Assembly (NCBI RefSeq): GCF_024204645.1
Contig: NZ_CP100351.1
Location: 3,064,001 to 3,128,000 of the forward strand
Source: Desulfomicrobium sp. ZS1
GTDB lineage: Bacteria; Desulfobacterota; Desulfovibrionia; Desulfovibrionales; Desulfomicrobiaceae
Direction: 5' to 3'
Length of the DNA: 64,000 nucleotides
The notes beneath the pieces were generated by a model. That model was not told the DNA's origin. It did no database searches and worked only from the letters and a program-made list of their open reading frames with translations. A program made the translations under genes and the position numbers. Shown here in pieces: positions 53,813-62,781 of this stretch. How positions within the stretch are numbered: the first letter of the stretch is position 1; each line of letters opens with the position of its first letter.

Positions 53813-54655
53813 CTAAAAAACAACAACGGCTAACCGATCACGTCCTGCATAATCTTTCAAAATCCGCACATTCTGCGCAATTCCTGAAAACAGGTCGATC
53901 ATGGCCAAACCCTGGCTATGATCAATTTCGCACAGCAGCAAGGCTCCGGGCTTCATGGCTTCATAAAGCGAGTGAGCAAGCGCACGGTAACAATCAAGAC
54001 CGTCGAGCCCGGAAAAGAGCGCGCCATGCGGTTCGTGACAGAGGACTTCCCGGCTGAGCGTTTCCTTCGTGGTCAGCGGCACATAGGGCAGATTTGCCAA
54101 AACAACGTCAAAAGAATCAATGCGCAAAGATTCAAGCAGATCACCCTGCAAGAATACAATCCGGTCCTGAACATTGTGAAACAGCGCATTTTTGCGGGCG
54201 ACCTTGAGCGCCTCAAGGGATATATCCACCGCCGCTACGCGAGAATGAAGGAAAAGATTGGCGCACGATACGGCCAGAGCGCCGCTCCCGGTGCCGACAT
54301 CCAGAAACTGCAAACAAGCATCTGGGTCCAGCGTTTCGAGCAGGTGGTCGAGGATGAGCTCGGTTTCGGGCCGTGGGATGAGCACCCCGGGGCCGACGTA
54401 AAAAGTAAACCCGTAAAATTCTTTTTCACCGACAAGATAGGCTACGGGTTCGCCGTTCATCCGCCGCCTGCCGAGCGCATCCATCCGCAGAATGCAGTGC
54501 TCGTCCACAGGCGTATTGACATCAAGAAGCATGTCGAGCCGCTGCATGCCGAGGATGTGTGCAAGCAGAACCTGCGCGGAAAGGCGGGGAGAGTCGACAC
54601 CGCTTTGCTGCAGCGATCGCTCCCAGTGCTCGAGTAGTGTTTTGCGGGACGGCAT
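53813..54655 (-). CDS. prmC: Release factor glutamine methyltransferase PrmC (HemK), with NLPY motif
   Basis: N5-methylates the Gln of the GGQ motif in release factors. About 280 residues with an N-terminal helical domain, PVAYLVGEKEFYGF, FLDVGTGSGALAVS (SAM motif I) and VLANLPYVPL. The catalytic tetrapeptide is NLPY rather than the usual NPPY. The ATG at 54655 is used; a TTG two codons upstream is possible. Directly downstream of prfA, its substrate gene. Confidence 0.92.
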   Translation of the reverse strand: MPSRKTLLEHWERSLQQSGVDSPRLSAQVLLAHILGMQRLDMLLDVNTPVDEHCILRMDALGRRRMNGEPVAYLVGEKEFYGFTFYVGPGVLIPRPETELILDHLLETLDPDACLQFLDVGTGSGALAVSCANLFLHSRVAAVDISLEALKVARKNALFHNVQDRIVFLQGDLLESLRIDSFDVVLANLPYVPLTTKETLSREVLCHEPHGALFSGLDGLDCYRALAHSLYEAMKPGALLLCEIDHSQGLAMIDLFSGIAQNVRILKDYAGRDRLAVVVF

Positions 54656-54679
54656 GGACAAGAAAAAAGCCGAGTTTCC

Positions 54680-55741
54680 TCAGCTTTCTTTCATGGCTTC
54701 CGCTTGATAATGCTGGACCAAGCCATCAATGATATCATCAATGTGACCATCCATGGCCTGATCAAGACTATAAAGCGTAAGGTTGATGCGGTGGTCGGTC
54801 ACACGCCCCTGCGGGTAATTGTAGGTCCGGATACGTTCTGAGCGATCTCCGGAACCAACCTGCGACTTGCGATTATCGTCATAAATCTTTTTCGTCTCAT
54901 CCTGGGCGGCCTGCAAAAGCCTGGACCTGAGCACTTTAAGCGCCTTGGCCTTGTTCTTATGCTGCGACTTCTCATCCTGACAGATGACGACCAGACCTGT
55001 GGCGAGATGCGTGATGCGGATGGCCGAATCTGTCGTGTTGACAGACTGTCCGCCAGGACCGGACGAACGGAACACATCCACGCGAATATCGTTCGGATCG
55101 ATCTTCACATCGACCTCTTCCGCTTCCGGCAGGATCGCAACGGTGATGGCCGAAGTATGAATCCGGCCCTGGCTTTCCGTTGCCGGGACGCGCTGTACAC
55201 GATGCGCGCCGGACTCAAACTTAAGCTTGCTGTAAACGTTGGTCCCGGAAACGGAAGCGATAATTTCCTTAAAGCCGCCAGTCCCAGTATCGCTGCTGCT
55301 CAAAACTTCCACGCGCCATGAATGCAACTCCGCGTAACGGGAATACATCCTGAAAATATCGGCGACAAAGAGAGCTGCTTCTTCCCCACCAGTGCCGGCA
55401 CGGATCTCAAGGATGATGTTTTTCTCATCCAAGGGATCCTTGGGAGTCAAAAGCTGTTTGAGCACCTTCTCCTGCTCCCCGATTGCGGCTTTGAGCAGGA
55501 CGATCTCCGCCTGGGCCATCTCGCAGAGTTCCGGATCGGAGTCCTTGGCAAGTTCCTGATTTTCAGCCATCTCGCGGAGCAATGTCTTGTAAAGCTCAAA
55601 TGCCTTGACGATTTCCTCAAGCTCAGCATGCTTCTTGGCGATTTTCCGATAGCGCTCCTGATCCTGAAAGATCTCAGGAGTGCTCATCTCGCGCTCAAGT
55701 TCGCGGTACTTTGCCGCAAGACTTTCTAATTTATCGACCAT
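54680..55741 (-). CDS. prfA: Peptide chain release factor 1
   Basis: Class I release factor for UAA/UAG. 353 residues with the PxT codon-recognition tripeptide ([14 protein letters not shown]), the GGQ hydrolysis loop ([16 protein letters not shown]) and an N-terminal domain I. RF1 does not read UGA, which is consistent with the UGA in selD being used for Sec. Located 39 nt after rpmE. Confidence 0.97.
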   Translation of the reverse strand: MVDKLESLAAKYRELEREMSTPEIFQDQERYRKIAKKHAELEEIVKAFELYKTLLREMAENQELAKDSDPELCEMAQAEIVLLKAAIGEQEKVLKQLLTPKDPLDEKNIILEIRAGTGGEEAALFVADIFRMYSRYAELHSWRVEVLSSSDTGTGGFKEIIASVSGTNVYSKLKFESGAHRVQRVPATESQGRIHTSAITVAILPEAEEVDVKIDPNDIRVDVFRSSGPGGQSVNTTDSAIRITHLATGLVVICQDEKSQHKNKAKALKVLRSRLLQAAQDETKKIYDDNRKSQVGSGDRSERIRTYNYPQGRVTDHRINLTLYSLDQAMDGHIDDIIDGLVQHYQAEAMKES

Positions 55742-55780
55742 TGTGATTGCTGTGCTCGACGACGGCTACATATCAGTCAA

Positions 55781-55990
55781 TTATTTTGCCACGCTGGCGT
55801 ATTTCTTTCTGAACCTGTCGATACGACCGGCCGAATCGATAAACCGCTGCTCACCAGTAAAAAAGGGATGGCAATGCGAGCAAATTTCAACACTGAGTTC
55901 CGCGCCAACAGTGGACTTCGTGGTGAACTCGTATCCGCAGGCACAACGTACCGCGGTTTCATAAACTTTGGGATGCAAATCTTTCTTCAT
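55781..55990 (-). CDS. rpmE: 50S ribosomal protein L31, zinc-binding form
   Basis: 69 residues with [20 protein letters not shown] and [20 protein letters not shown]; the four Cys (16, 18, 37 and 40) are intact. The rpmE-prfA-prmC order is common. About 97 nt separate it from rex. Confidence 0.96.
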   Translation of the reverse strand: MKKDLHPKVYETAVRCACGYEFTTKSTVGAELSVEICSHCHPFFTGEQRFIDSAGRIDRFRKKYASVAK

Positions 55991-56087
55991 GGGAAACCTC
56001 CAGTTTCAAAAGAGAGAGGACAACTAAACCACTCGCAGGCGAATGGCAAGTCGAAATTCACGCAACCTGATTTTGAAAAAAAGGGAA

Positions 56088-56732
56088 TTAGGAAAGACCC
56101 TTGGCTTGATTGATCGAAATATTGAAAGCCACGGAAAAAATATGGTGCATGAAGTCAACGTATTCGACCGCAACATTTTCCGGAACAGAAATTCTGGCTG
56201 GCGCAAAATTCACGATGCCCCGCACACCCGCTTCAATCAAATAATTGGCGGCACGCTGGGCTCGTTCGGGAGGTGTGGTGATGATGCCTATTTCAATCTC
56301 GAGTTCGCTGACTTTTTCCTTGAGCCTACGCGAACAGACAACCTCCAGACCAGCGACTTCCTCGCCAATCTTGAAGGGATCACAATCAAAGGCACCCACA
56401 AGAATAAACCCGCGGCGCCTGAAAATACCATGCCTGAGTAATGCCCGCCCCAAATTCCCGACACCAACCAATGCGACATTCCATGTCCGGTCGATACCCA
56501 GAGACTGTTTGATGGCGGTCAATAAATCCTGAACATAGTATCCGACGCCTCGCACGCCGAATTCACCAAAATAAGCCAGATCTTTTCGAATCTGCGAAGG
56601 GTTCACGCCGCAGGCACGGGCCAAGCCGTCTGAAGAAATGACGGAATCCCCCTCTTGAAGGAGCGTCTCCAGAACTTGTACGTAAACAGCCAATCGCTGA
56701 ATCGTGGCGCGAGGTATATGGGCGCTTTTCAA
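56088..56732 (-). CDS. rex: Redox-sensing transcriptional repressor Rex
   Basis: Represses energy-metabolism genes when NAD+/NADH is high and releases DNA when NADH binds. The TTG at 56732 is preferred (GGAG 5 nt upstream; gives KSAHIPRATIQRLAVYVQVL as the start, matching the family); the ATG at 56747 adds five residues. The 214 residues have a winged helix (GVNPSQIRKDLAYFGEFGVRG) and a Rossmann fold (VALVGVGNLGRALLRH). It is downstream of the Fo ATP synthase genes on the same strand, beyond a terminator. Confidence 0.95.
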   Translation of the reverse strand: MKSAHIPRATIQRLAVYVQVLETLLQEGDSVISSDGLARACGVNPSQIRKDLAYFGEFGVRGVGYYVQDLLTAIKQSLGIDRTWNVALVGVGNLGRALLRHGIFRRRGFILVGAFDCDPFKIGEEVAGLEVVCSRRLKEKVSELEIEIGIITTPPERAQRAANYLIEAGVRGIVNFAPARISVPENVAVEYVDFMHHIFSVAFNISINQAKGLS

Positions 56733-56777
56733 AATGACTCCAAACAATAACTTCTTGAGTTATTTCACTAAAATAGC

Positions 56778-56812
56778 AAAAAAAAGGGGGAGGCTGGGCC
56801 TCCCCCTTTTTT
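56778..56812. terminator. Bidirectional terminator between atpE and rex
   Basis: GGGGGAGG/CCTCCCCC stem with 5-nt loop, flanked by A8 and T6, so it terminates on both strands. It lies 10 nt after the atpE stop. Confidence 0.93.
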
Positions 56813-56822
56813 CCGATCGGAG

Positions 56823-57146
56823 TTAGCCAACGAAGGGGTTGGCGAACAGCAGGATCAGGTTAACAACCAGGGCGTAGATGGCCAGAGATTCGATCATGGC
56901 CAGACCGATCAGCATGGTCACGGTGATCTTGCCGGAAGCTTCGGGGTTGCGGGCGGTGCCTTCGCAAGCAGCCTTCAGACCAAGACCCTGAGCGATGCCA
57001 CAACCGGCAGCGGCGATAGCCATGCCCAGAGCGGCGGCCCAAGAGATGGTGGAAATGACTTCAGGAGCGGCGTCAGCGGCGAAAGCGCAAGAAGCAACGG
57101 CAACCAAAGCGACAGTGGCCAGTACGGACAGGAAACCTTTACGCAT
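56823..57146 (-). CDS. atpE: ATP synthase Fo subunit c, with signal-like N-terminus and Na+-type ligands
   Basis: Rotor-ring proteolipid. 107 residues, longer than most c subunits because of an N-terminal signal-like sequence ([24 protein letters not shown]). The hairpin has [20 protein letters not shown] in the first helix and loop, and [15 protein letters not shown] in the second. Gln, Glu-Ser and Tyr occupy the positions used for Na+ coordination in the Ilyobacter-type c ring. It follows atpB after 61 nt. Confidence 0.95.
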   Translation of the reverse strand: MRKGFLSVLATVALVAVASCAFAADAAPEVISTISWAAALGMAIAAAGCGIAQGLGLKAACEGTARNPEASGKITVTMLIGLAMIESLAIYALVVNLILLFANPFVG

Positions 57147-57207
57147 GATAAAAAATCCTCCTAAAAACGTATAATGTTAGTGGTCGAAAAGACCATTTCC
57201 CCCAGGA

Positions 57208-57912
57208 TTAGTGAGCTTCTTCAAAAGCGCCCTTCAGGTACAGCATGGACAGCATGAAGAAGACGAAGGCCTGAATGACGTCGGCCAGCAGAAACAGGAA
57301 ATACATCGGGATGGTGGACACGACGGGCGCAAGCATGAACAGCAGGGCCAAAACAATGTCCTCACCACGGATGTTTCCGAAAAGTCGCAGAGAAAGTGAC
57401 AGCATGCGCGCGAAGTGCCCGATCACTTCGATCGGGAACATGAGCGGCGCCATCCACAGCATGGGTCCGGTAAAGTGGTGAATATAATGGGCGCCATGCA
57501 ATTTCAAACCCCAGTATTGGTAATAGACGAAAACAAACACAGCCATGGACGCGGTTGTGTTGATGTTCGCGGTAGGCGCATCGCCACCTGGGATCATGCC
57601 GCCGACGTTGCAGCACAGGATGTAGATGAAAAGCGTGGCCAGGACCGGGAACACTTTGCGCCCGTCCTCGCCCATGTTGGCTACGACGAAATCCTCGAGG
57701 CCGCCGATCAGAAACTCGAAGAAATTCTGCAACCCTTTGGGCACGAGAGAAATCTTCTTGGTCGCCATCAGAGCCACCGCGATCAGAATGGCCATGATGG
57801 TCCAGGAATACAGGACGTTCACGGGAATCAAAGAATGACCGTGAGCGTCGACAAGACCGATGGCCTTTACTGCTTCTTCAACGAGAAAAATTGGATGCAA
57901 CCCCCCTGCCAT
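57208..57912 (-). CDS. atpB: ATP synthase Fo subunit a
   Basis: Stator channel subunit of Fo. From the ATG at 57912 (GGAGG 6 nt upstream) it has 234 residues; an upstream start would overlap atpI. The essential Arg is in MLSLSLRLFGNIRGEDIVLA, with a last helix VIQAFVFFMLSMLYLKGA. Only 1 nt separates the atpI stop from this start. Confidence 0.96.
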   Translation of the reverse strand: MAGGLHPIFLVEEAVKAIGLVDAHGHSLIPVNVLYSWTIMAILIAVALMATKKISLVPKGLQNFFEFLIGGLEDFVVANMGEDGRKVFPVLATLFIYILCCNVGGMIPGGDAPTANINTTASMAVFVFVYYQYWGLKLHGAHYIHHFTGPMLWMAPLMFPIEVIGHFARMLSLSLRLFGNIRGEDIVLALLFMLAPVVSTIPMYFLFLLADVIQAFVFFMLSMLYLKGAFEEAH

Positions 57913-57913
57913 T

Positions 57914-58330
57914 TTACGCCTCCTTAGAAGTTTTCCCAAAAAATTGTGACATTCCCCAAAGCAAAATATTGATCAGGACGGTGGATACCCCCAGCAACAA
58001 CCAAGGGACCGACGATCCCTTAACTGCTATCAGCAGATACAGGGCCAGGGCCGTCAGCACCAACCGCCCGTAAAAACTGAATAACTGGACTGCCACCGCG
58101 CCTTTTTGCAAATACACGACTTCCTGGATGACTTTGCCCATGGCAAGGAAGTTGATGCTTCCGAGCAGCACCCCCGCGACAAAGTCCACCCCCATGCCGC
58201 CCAGCAACAAAGCGGGCAAGGATCCCAGTAAAATGCAAATCTGGTGCAGCGCCATCTTGCGCACTTCCGGGACATGAAAGCCCCGGGCGTACAGCCCGCG
58301 CTCAATCTTTTTTTGTATTCTCTGGAGCAT
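57914..58330 (-). CDS. ATP synthase subunit I (AtpI-like)
   Basis: Four-helix membrane protein of 138 residues matching the ATP-synthase protein I family, thought to help assemble the c ring or supply Mg2+. Helices lie near residues 29-46, 50-68, 78-102 and 108-128. It overlaps the preceding atpZ gene by 29 nt and is followed by atpB after 1 nt. The family is weakly conserved; context carries the call. Confidence 0.83.
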   Translation of the reverse strand: MLQRIQKKIERGLYARGFHVPEVRKMALHQICILLGSLPALLLGGMGVDFVAGVLLGSINFLAMGKVIQEVVYLQKGAVAVQLFSFYGRLVLTALALYLLIAVKGSSVPWLLLGVSTVLINILLWGMSQFFGKTSKEA

Positions 58331-58565
58331 CCGCTTCCGCTTCTTTTTTCTGTATGCGCTTCATTTCGCGAAACATGTTCTTGTATCCGGCCACGATCCC
58401 GAAAACCAGGAAAAGCAGCATGAGCCACGGTTTGGTCCCGAAAAACTTGTCGAGATAGTACCCCATCCCCATGCCCACGATCACGCCGGACACCAAGTGT
58501 ATTCCCATCATGGACGCAAGGCCCAGCGATTCGAAATGCTTATTTTTTTTCTTGTTAAAGAACAT
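58302..58565 (-). CDS. Putative F0F1 ATPase accessory protein (AtpZ-like)
   Basis: 87 residues with two membrane helices (LASMMGIHLVSGVIVGMGMG, WLMLLFLVFGIVAGYKNMF) separated by YYLDKFFGTKP, as in the AtpZ/ATPase_gene1 family. A basic head and a Lys/Glu-rich tail are cytoplasmic. First gene of the Fo cluster, preceded by a candidate Rex box. Confidence 0.85.
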   Translation of the reverse strand: MFFNKKKNKHFESLGLASMMGIHLVSGVIVGMGMGYYLDKFFGTKPWLMLLFLVFGIVAGYKNMFREMKRIQKKEAEADAPENTKKD

Positions 58566-58602
58566 TTATCATCTCGCGGGACGAATGACCGCCCCATATG
58601 GT

Positions 58603-58620
58603 TCGTGCAATAAATCACAA
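58603..58620. promoter_or_regulatory. Candidate Rex operator before the Fo ATP synthase genes
   Basis: TCGTGCAATAAATCACAA matches the Rex palindrome TTGTGAA-N4-TTCACAA at 11 of 14 fixed positions. It lies 38-55 nt before the atpZ start. The rex gene sits at the other end of this small cluster. Confidence 0.5.
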
Positions 58621-58835
58621 ATCGAAATCGGGGCTACCATAGCCCCCAACTTCGCGTCAATCAAAGTTTTGCGCAAACGCCGATTTTCTCACCTCTCCGA
58701 GCCCTCCATCGCCTCACATGCGCAGAACCCAAGCCGGCGTCCACAGTCCCGCCAGCTTGCCAGCCCGTCGTATTCGCACTATGCCCAAACACGAAATCAA
58801 CAACCCTGGCACAACAGCCAGCAGCACGAGAATCA

Positions 58836-61271
58836 ATGAAAACCATCCCTGAACTCAAAGTCCGCCAGCTCAAGATCGAGCCGGATCCACGCAAAATCCT
58901 GCGCAGCACCGACATCCGCGACAACGTCAACGCCGTGTGCCTTTTCCAGCCCCGGGCCCGCAAGGCCCTGGAGATGGGCCTCTCCATACCTGGCATGGAA
59001 TACAATGTTTATGTTGCCGGAGAACCGGGACTCGGCCGGACTTATCTTGTTGAAAACTTTCTTCTTCCCCAGGCCCAGGCCGGCACGACGCCACCAGACC
59101 TCGTCTATCTGAACAATTTCGACAACCCCGACAAGCCGCTTCTGGTCAGCCTTACACCCGGTCGGGGGAAAATCCTCAAAGAGAACCTGCAGCGCATCGT
59201 CAAGCGTCTTCGCCGCGACCTGCCGCGTCACTTCGAGCAGGCCAGCTATCTCCGACTGCAGAACAAGCTCTTCACCAAACTGGCCCTGGTACGAGACGAC
59301 CTGATGGACAGAATGGATGAAGCCGCCCAGAAAAAGGGATTCAGCCTGAACATCGACGACTCCGGGGCGGTTTCGCTGACACCGCTGGTGGAAGGCAAAG
59401 TCCTCAGTTCGGAAGAATTCGAACGTCTTGAGTCATCCCAGAAAAAAGTCATCAAGGATCAAAGCAGCGCCGTGCTGAACACCATTGCGGACCTTTCGCG
59501 GCTGGTCAACAAAAGTGAGCAGGAATTCCGGGCCAAGGAAGTGCAGTTGGCGCAAGAACATGCCGCGAGTCTCGTGGACCGCCTGCTCATGCCGATCCAC
59601 AAAAAATTCGCCGAAAACAAAATTCTTAAGAAATATTTCGAGTCCTTCAAAGAAGACATCCTCGAAAACCTGCCCCATTACCAGGGCCGGCAGGAGCGTG
59701 AACCGCGCAACGGCCCGGAGCAGCCGGGCGAGGGCCTGTCGGACTCTTTCTTTGGGCGCTATGATGTCAACCTCTTTGTGGACAATTCCGAAGTCACCGG
59801 CGCGCCAGTGGTCAAGGAGATCAACCCCGGTTTTTTCAACCTCCTCGGCTGTGTGGAGCGTGAAACGGAATGGGGCACCTACTACACGGATTTCTCCCTG
59901 ATCAAGGCCGGGGCGATACACCGGGCCAACGGTGGGTTTCTCATACTGCGCGTGGACGACCTCTTGAACCACCCCGCCGCCTGGGAAGGCCTGCTGCGCT
60001 GCCTGCGCACCAAACAGTCGAGCCTTGACGACCCCACGGATCATTACGACATGCTGCGCACCCGCACCATCAGCCCGGACCCGATCCCGCTTTCCCTCAA
60101 GGTGCTGCTTATCGGTGACGACGAGACATACGAACTGCTCTACATGCACGACGAACGGTTCAGGAAGATATTCAAGCTCAAGGCTCATATCCAGGACACC
60201 GTGGAACGCACGCCTGAATCCATCACCGGATATGCCCAGGCCCTGGACCGCGCCGGACGCGAAACCGGCCTGCGCGGATTCACGAAAGACGCTTACGCCG
60301 AGCTTGTGAACTACTCGACCCGCATGGCCGAAGACAGGGAACGACTGTCGCTGCATTTCTCGCACTTACGCGAAATCATGATCGAATCCAATGCATTGGC
60401 CATCAGCCAGGACAAGCGCATCATCGACGCCGGCATCGTCAAGCTGGCTCTGGATGAACGAGAGTACCGGACCAATCTCTACCAAGAGGAATTCCTGCGG
60501 GAATACGACCGCAGATCCATCAAGGTCCTCACCCAGGGGCAGGGAGTCGGCGTGGCCAACGGCCTGTCCGTGACCCAGGTCGGGGATTACGTCATGGGTC
60601 TGCCCCATCAGATATCCTGTACGGTAGGCGTGGGTCACGGCGGCATCATGGACCTGGAACGGGAGGCCGAACTGGGCGGGCCCATTCATACCAAGGGCAT
60701 GATGATCCTCAAGAGCTATTTCGTGAACCTCTTTGCCCGCAACAAACCGCTCGTGCTGACCGGCAGTCTCTGCTTTGAACAAAGCTACGCCCAGGTCGAC
60801 GGAGACTCGGCATCCGGCGCGGAGCTGGCCGCCCTGCTCTCCGCCCTCTCAAACGTGCCGATCCGTCTCGACCTGGCCTTCACCGGGGCCATCTCCCAGT
60901 CGGGGGCCATCATGGCCGTGGGCGGGGTCACGCACAAGGTGGAGGGCTTTTTTGAGGTTTGCAGAAGACGCGGCCTCACCGGCCAGCAGGGAGTCCTGCT
61001 GCCCAGAGACAACATCGTGCATCTGGTGCTCAGGGACAATGTACTGCAGGCCATAAAGGACGGGCAGTTCCATATCCATCCCGTAAGCACCATCGAGGAG
61101 GCCATGGAGTTCCTGACCGGCACACGAGCGGGCGAGCGTTTGAAAGACGGCCGTTTTTCGCCGAACTCCATCTACGCGGCCGTGGATGAAAGGCTGACCG
61201 AGCTTGCGGTTCTGGCCGAAAAGAAATGCGCCATGCCCAGGCGAAAAAGCATAAAAAAAGCCGGATCCTAG
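58836..61271 (+). CDS. LonB/YcbZ-like ATP-dependent protease (AAA_32 + Lon S16 domain)
   Basis: 811-residue Lon-family protease without the usual N-terminal LAN domain. The AAA module has Walker A (GEPGLGRTYLVENF) near residue 66 and is interrupted by a long coiled, charged insertion; the second part has GGFLILRVDDLLNHP (Walker B-like). The Lon peptidase domain has the catalytic Ser in GDSASGAELAALLSALSN and the Lys in AVGGVTHKVEGFFEV. Its TAG stop lies inside the loop of the downstream terminator. It is divergent from the Fo ATP synthase genes across a 270-bp gap. Soluble; substrates unknown. Confidence 0.93.
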   Translation: MKTIPELKVRQLKIEPDPRKILRSTDIRDNVNAVCLFQPRARKALEMGLSIPGMEYNVYVAGEPGLGRTYLVENFLLPQAQAGTTPPDLVYLNNFDNPDKPLLVSLTPGRGKILKENLQRIVKRLRRDLPRHFEQASYLRLQNKLFTKLALVRDDLMDRMDEAAQKKGFSLNIDDSGAVSLTPLVEGKVLSSEEFERLESSQKKVIKDQSSAVLNTIADLSRLVNKSEQEFRAKEVQLAQEHAASLVDRLLMPIHKKFAENKILKKYFESFKEDILENLPHYQGRQEREPRNGPEQPGEGLSDSFFGRYDVNLFVDNSEVTGAPVVKEINPGFFNLLGCVERETEWGTYYTDFSLIKAGAIHRANGGFLILRVDDLLNHPAAWEGLLRCLRTKQSSLDDPTDHYDMLRTRTISPDPIPLSLKVLLIGDDETYELLYMHDERFRKIFKLKAHIQDTVERTPESITGYAQALDRAGRETGLRGFTKDAYAELVNYSTRMAEDRERLSLHFSHLREIMIESNALAISQDKRIIDAGIVKLALDEREYRTNLYQEEFLREYDRRSIKVLTQGQGVGVANGLSVTQVGDYVMGLPHQISCTVGVGHGGIMDLEREAELGGPIHTKGMMILKSYFVNLFARNKPLVLTGSLCFEQSYAQVDGDSASGAELAALLSALSNVPIRLDLAFTGAISQSGAIMAVGGVTHKVEGFFEVCRRRGLTGQQGVLLPRDNIVHLVLRDNVLQAIKDGQFHIHPVSTIEEAMEFLTGTRAGERLKDGRFSPNSIYAAVDERLTELAVLAEKKCAMPRRKSIKKAGS

Positions 61272-61291
61272 AAAGGGACCCGGCTCTTTTT
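61253..61291. terminator. Bidirectional terminator between the Lon-like protease and the TolC-family gene
   Basis: GCCGGATCC/GGGACCCGGC stem (9 bp with one mismatch), flanked by A7 and T5. The protease stop codon falls in the loop. It serves both convergent genes. Confidence 0.85.
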
Positions 61292-62598
61292 CACTGCGCC
61301 AGAAGTTCCGGATTTCTTTGGCCCATGGCCCCGTAGAGCTCAGCCACGGACCGCTCATAGTCCGATAGCGCCTCGTGCAGACTGGCTTCACTGAGCGTCT
61401 GTTTGGCCTGGGCGTCGAGCACGTCCGTATTGGTGCCCACCTGGGCCTCGTATCTGGCCACAGCCATGCGATAGCTCTCCTTGGCGGCAATCAGCCCCTG
61501 CCTGGCGGCAGAGATGCGTTTTTCGGCGGTTTCAATCTGCAGAAAGCTCTTCTTGACCTCAAATGCGGCGTCGTTCTCAAGATTCAGATATTCCTGACCC
61601 AGCCGGCTCACATTTTTTTCCGCCTGCTTTTCCCCGTAGTAGGTCTTTCCCCATTCGAAAAAAGTCCACTTCATTCCAACCTGCGCGTTCCACTGGCTGG
61701 GCGTATGATAGTCTCCACCGTGCACCAGGGGATCCTCTCCTTCCCGGATATAGTTGAAATCCGCGCCGACCTGCGGGTAATACGGCACCGCAGCCAGCAC
61801 CTTGTCCTTTTCGGCCACCATGACGGACTGCCGGGCAATGCGCAGATCCGGACGGTGCTGCCCGGCGCGCGCCAGACATTCTTCAAGGGTTAGCGGCATG
61901 GGAAAATATCGCAACTCCCCGACATACTCCACATCCGCTTCCACGCCCTTGCCAAGCAGGGTGTTGAGCTGCGCGTTCAACGTCGCTTCATTGTTTTTCG
62001 CGGACAGCATGAGCTGCTCGGCATTGGCCACATCGACCTCGGCCTGCAGCATATCGAGCTTGGGACGCAGGCCAACCTCGTAAAAAGCGGTGCTCACCTT
62101 CAACTGCGACCGCAGACGGACAAGAGAATCCTCGGCAGAGCGGACATTCTCCCGAGCCTGCAACAAGCGCAAAAACGTGTCCTGAATGGCAACGATCAGC
62201 TGCAGCTCGACATTGTCGATCTGCGATGCGGCCTGCTCCTTCTGTAAAATGGTTTTTTCATGCGTCGTCAGCAGGTTGAAACCCGTGAACAGCGGCTGAT
62301 GCACGTTGAAGACAAGCTCCCAGTTATCAAGCGTGCCTGCGGTGAACCCAAGGGACTGCGGCCGCTCATCGAGCCGGGTATAGCCATACTGGGTGCTCAG
62401 GGCTGGCCCAAAGGCGGCCTTGGCCGACTTGACGGCATAGTCCGACGCAGAAAGCGCTTCCCGGGCGGCCAGAATTGAAGGATTCGACTTGAGCCCGATC
62501 TCCACGGCCTCACGCATGGTCAAGGTCTCTGCGCCCCAGGCAGAAAGAGAACATAGACAAAAAAAGATCAGGCACAGACTGCAGTTCCATATCTTCAT
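61291..62598 (-). CDS. TolC-family outer membrane efflux protein
   Basis: Outer-membrane channel of an efflux or type I secretion system. The ATG at 62598 is chosen (CGGAG 6 nt upstream) because it begins a signal peptide (KIWNCSLCLIFFCLCSLSAWG, then AETLTM). The 435-residue protein has two OEP-type repeats of long helices, with LTMREAVEIGLKSNPSILAA and a second LTLEECLARAGQHRPDLRIA. No membrane fusion protein or inner-membrane pump follows within the window, so its partner is encoded elsewhere. Confidence 0.93.
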   Translation of the reverse strand: MKIWNCSLCLIFFCLCSLSAWGAETLTMREAVEIGLKSNPSILAAREALSASDYAVKSAKAAFGPALSTQYGYTRLDERPQSLGFTAGTLDNWELVFNVHQPLFTGFNLLTTHEKTILQKEQAASQIDNVELQLIVAIQDTFLRLLQARENVRSAEDSLVRLRSQLKVSTAFYEVGLRPKLDMLQAEVDVANAEQLMLSAKNNEATLNAQLNTLLGKGVEADVEYVGELRYFPMPLTLEECLARAGQHRPDLRIARQSVMVAEKDKVLAAVPYYPQVGADFNYIREGEDPLVHGGDYHTPSQWNAQVGMKWTFFEWGKTYYGEKQAEKNVSRLGQEYLNLENDAAFEVKKSFLQIETAEKRISAARQGLIAAKESYRMAVARYEAQVGTNTDVLDAQAKQTLSEASLHEALSDYERSVAELYGAMGQRNPELLAQ

Positions 62599-62718
62599 AA
62601 AACACTCCGAAGCCGGTTGTTTGGATAGTTTTCCAGGCAATGAGGGCCGCATACTCTTCCCCGCCTCAAAAGGCCACCCCGCCTCCACGCCCGGCCCTTA
62701 ACTTGTGAAGAAAAGAAC

Positions 62719-62747
62719 TTGAACTCAAGCAGGATCTCGCTTATAAT
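62719..62747 (+). promoter_or_regulatory. Near-consensus sigma70 promoter of the small membrane-peptide gene
   Basis: TTGAAC, 17-nt spacer, TATAAT (62742-62747), 34 nt before the small ORF start. It is the best promoter match noticed in the window. It probably also serves tRNA-Arg, which begins 9 nt after the ORF. Confidence 0.85.
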
Positions 62748-62781
62748 TTTTGACTAGATCATAATCAAGAGGAGGCATCCC

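Noticed and set aside
59433-60365. 310-residue minus-strand frame inside the Lon-like protease gene
   Set aside because: Shadow frame; the plus-strand protease motifs are complete.
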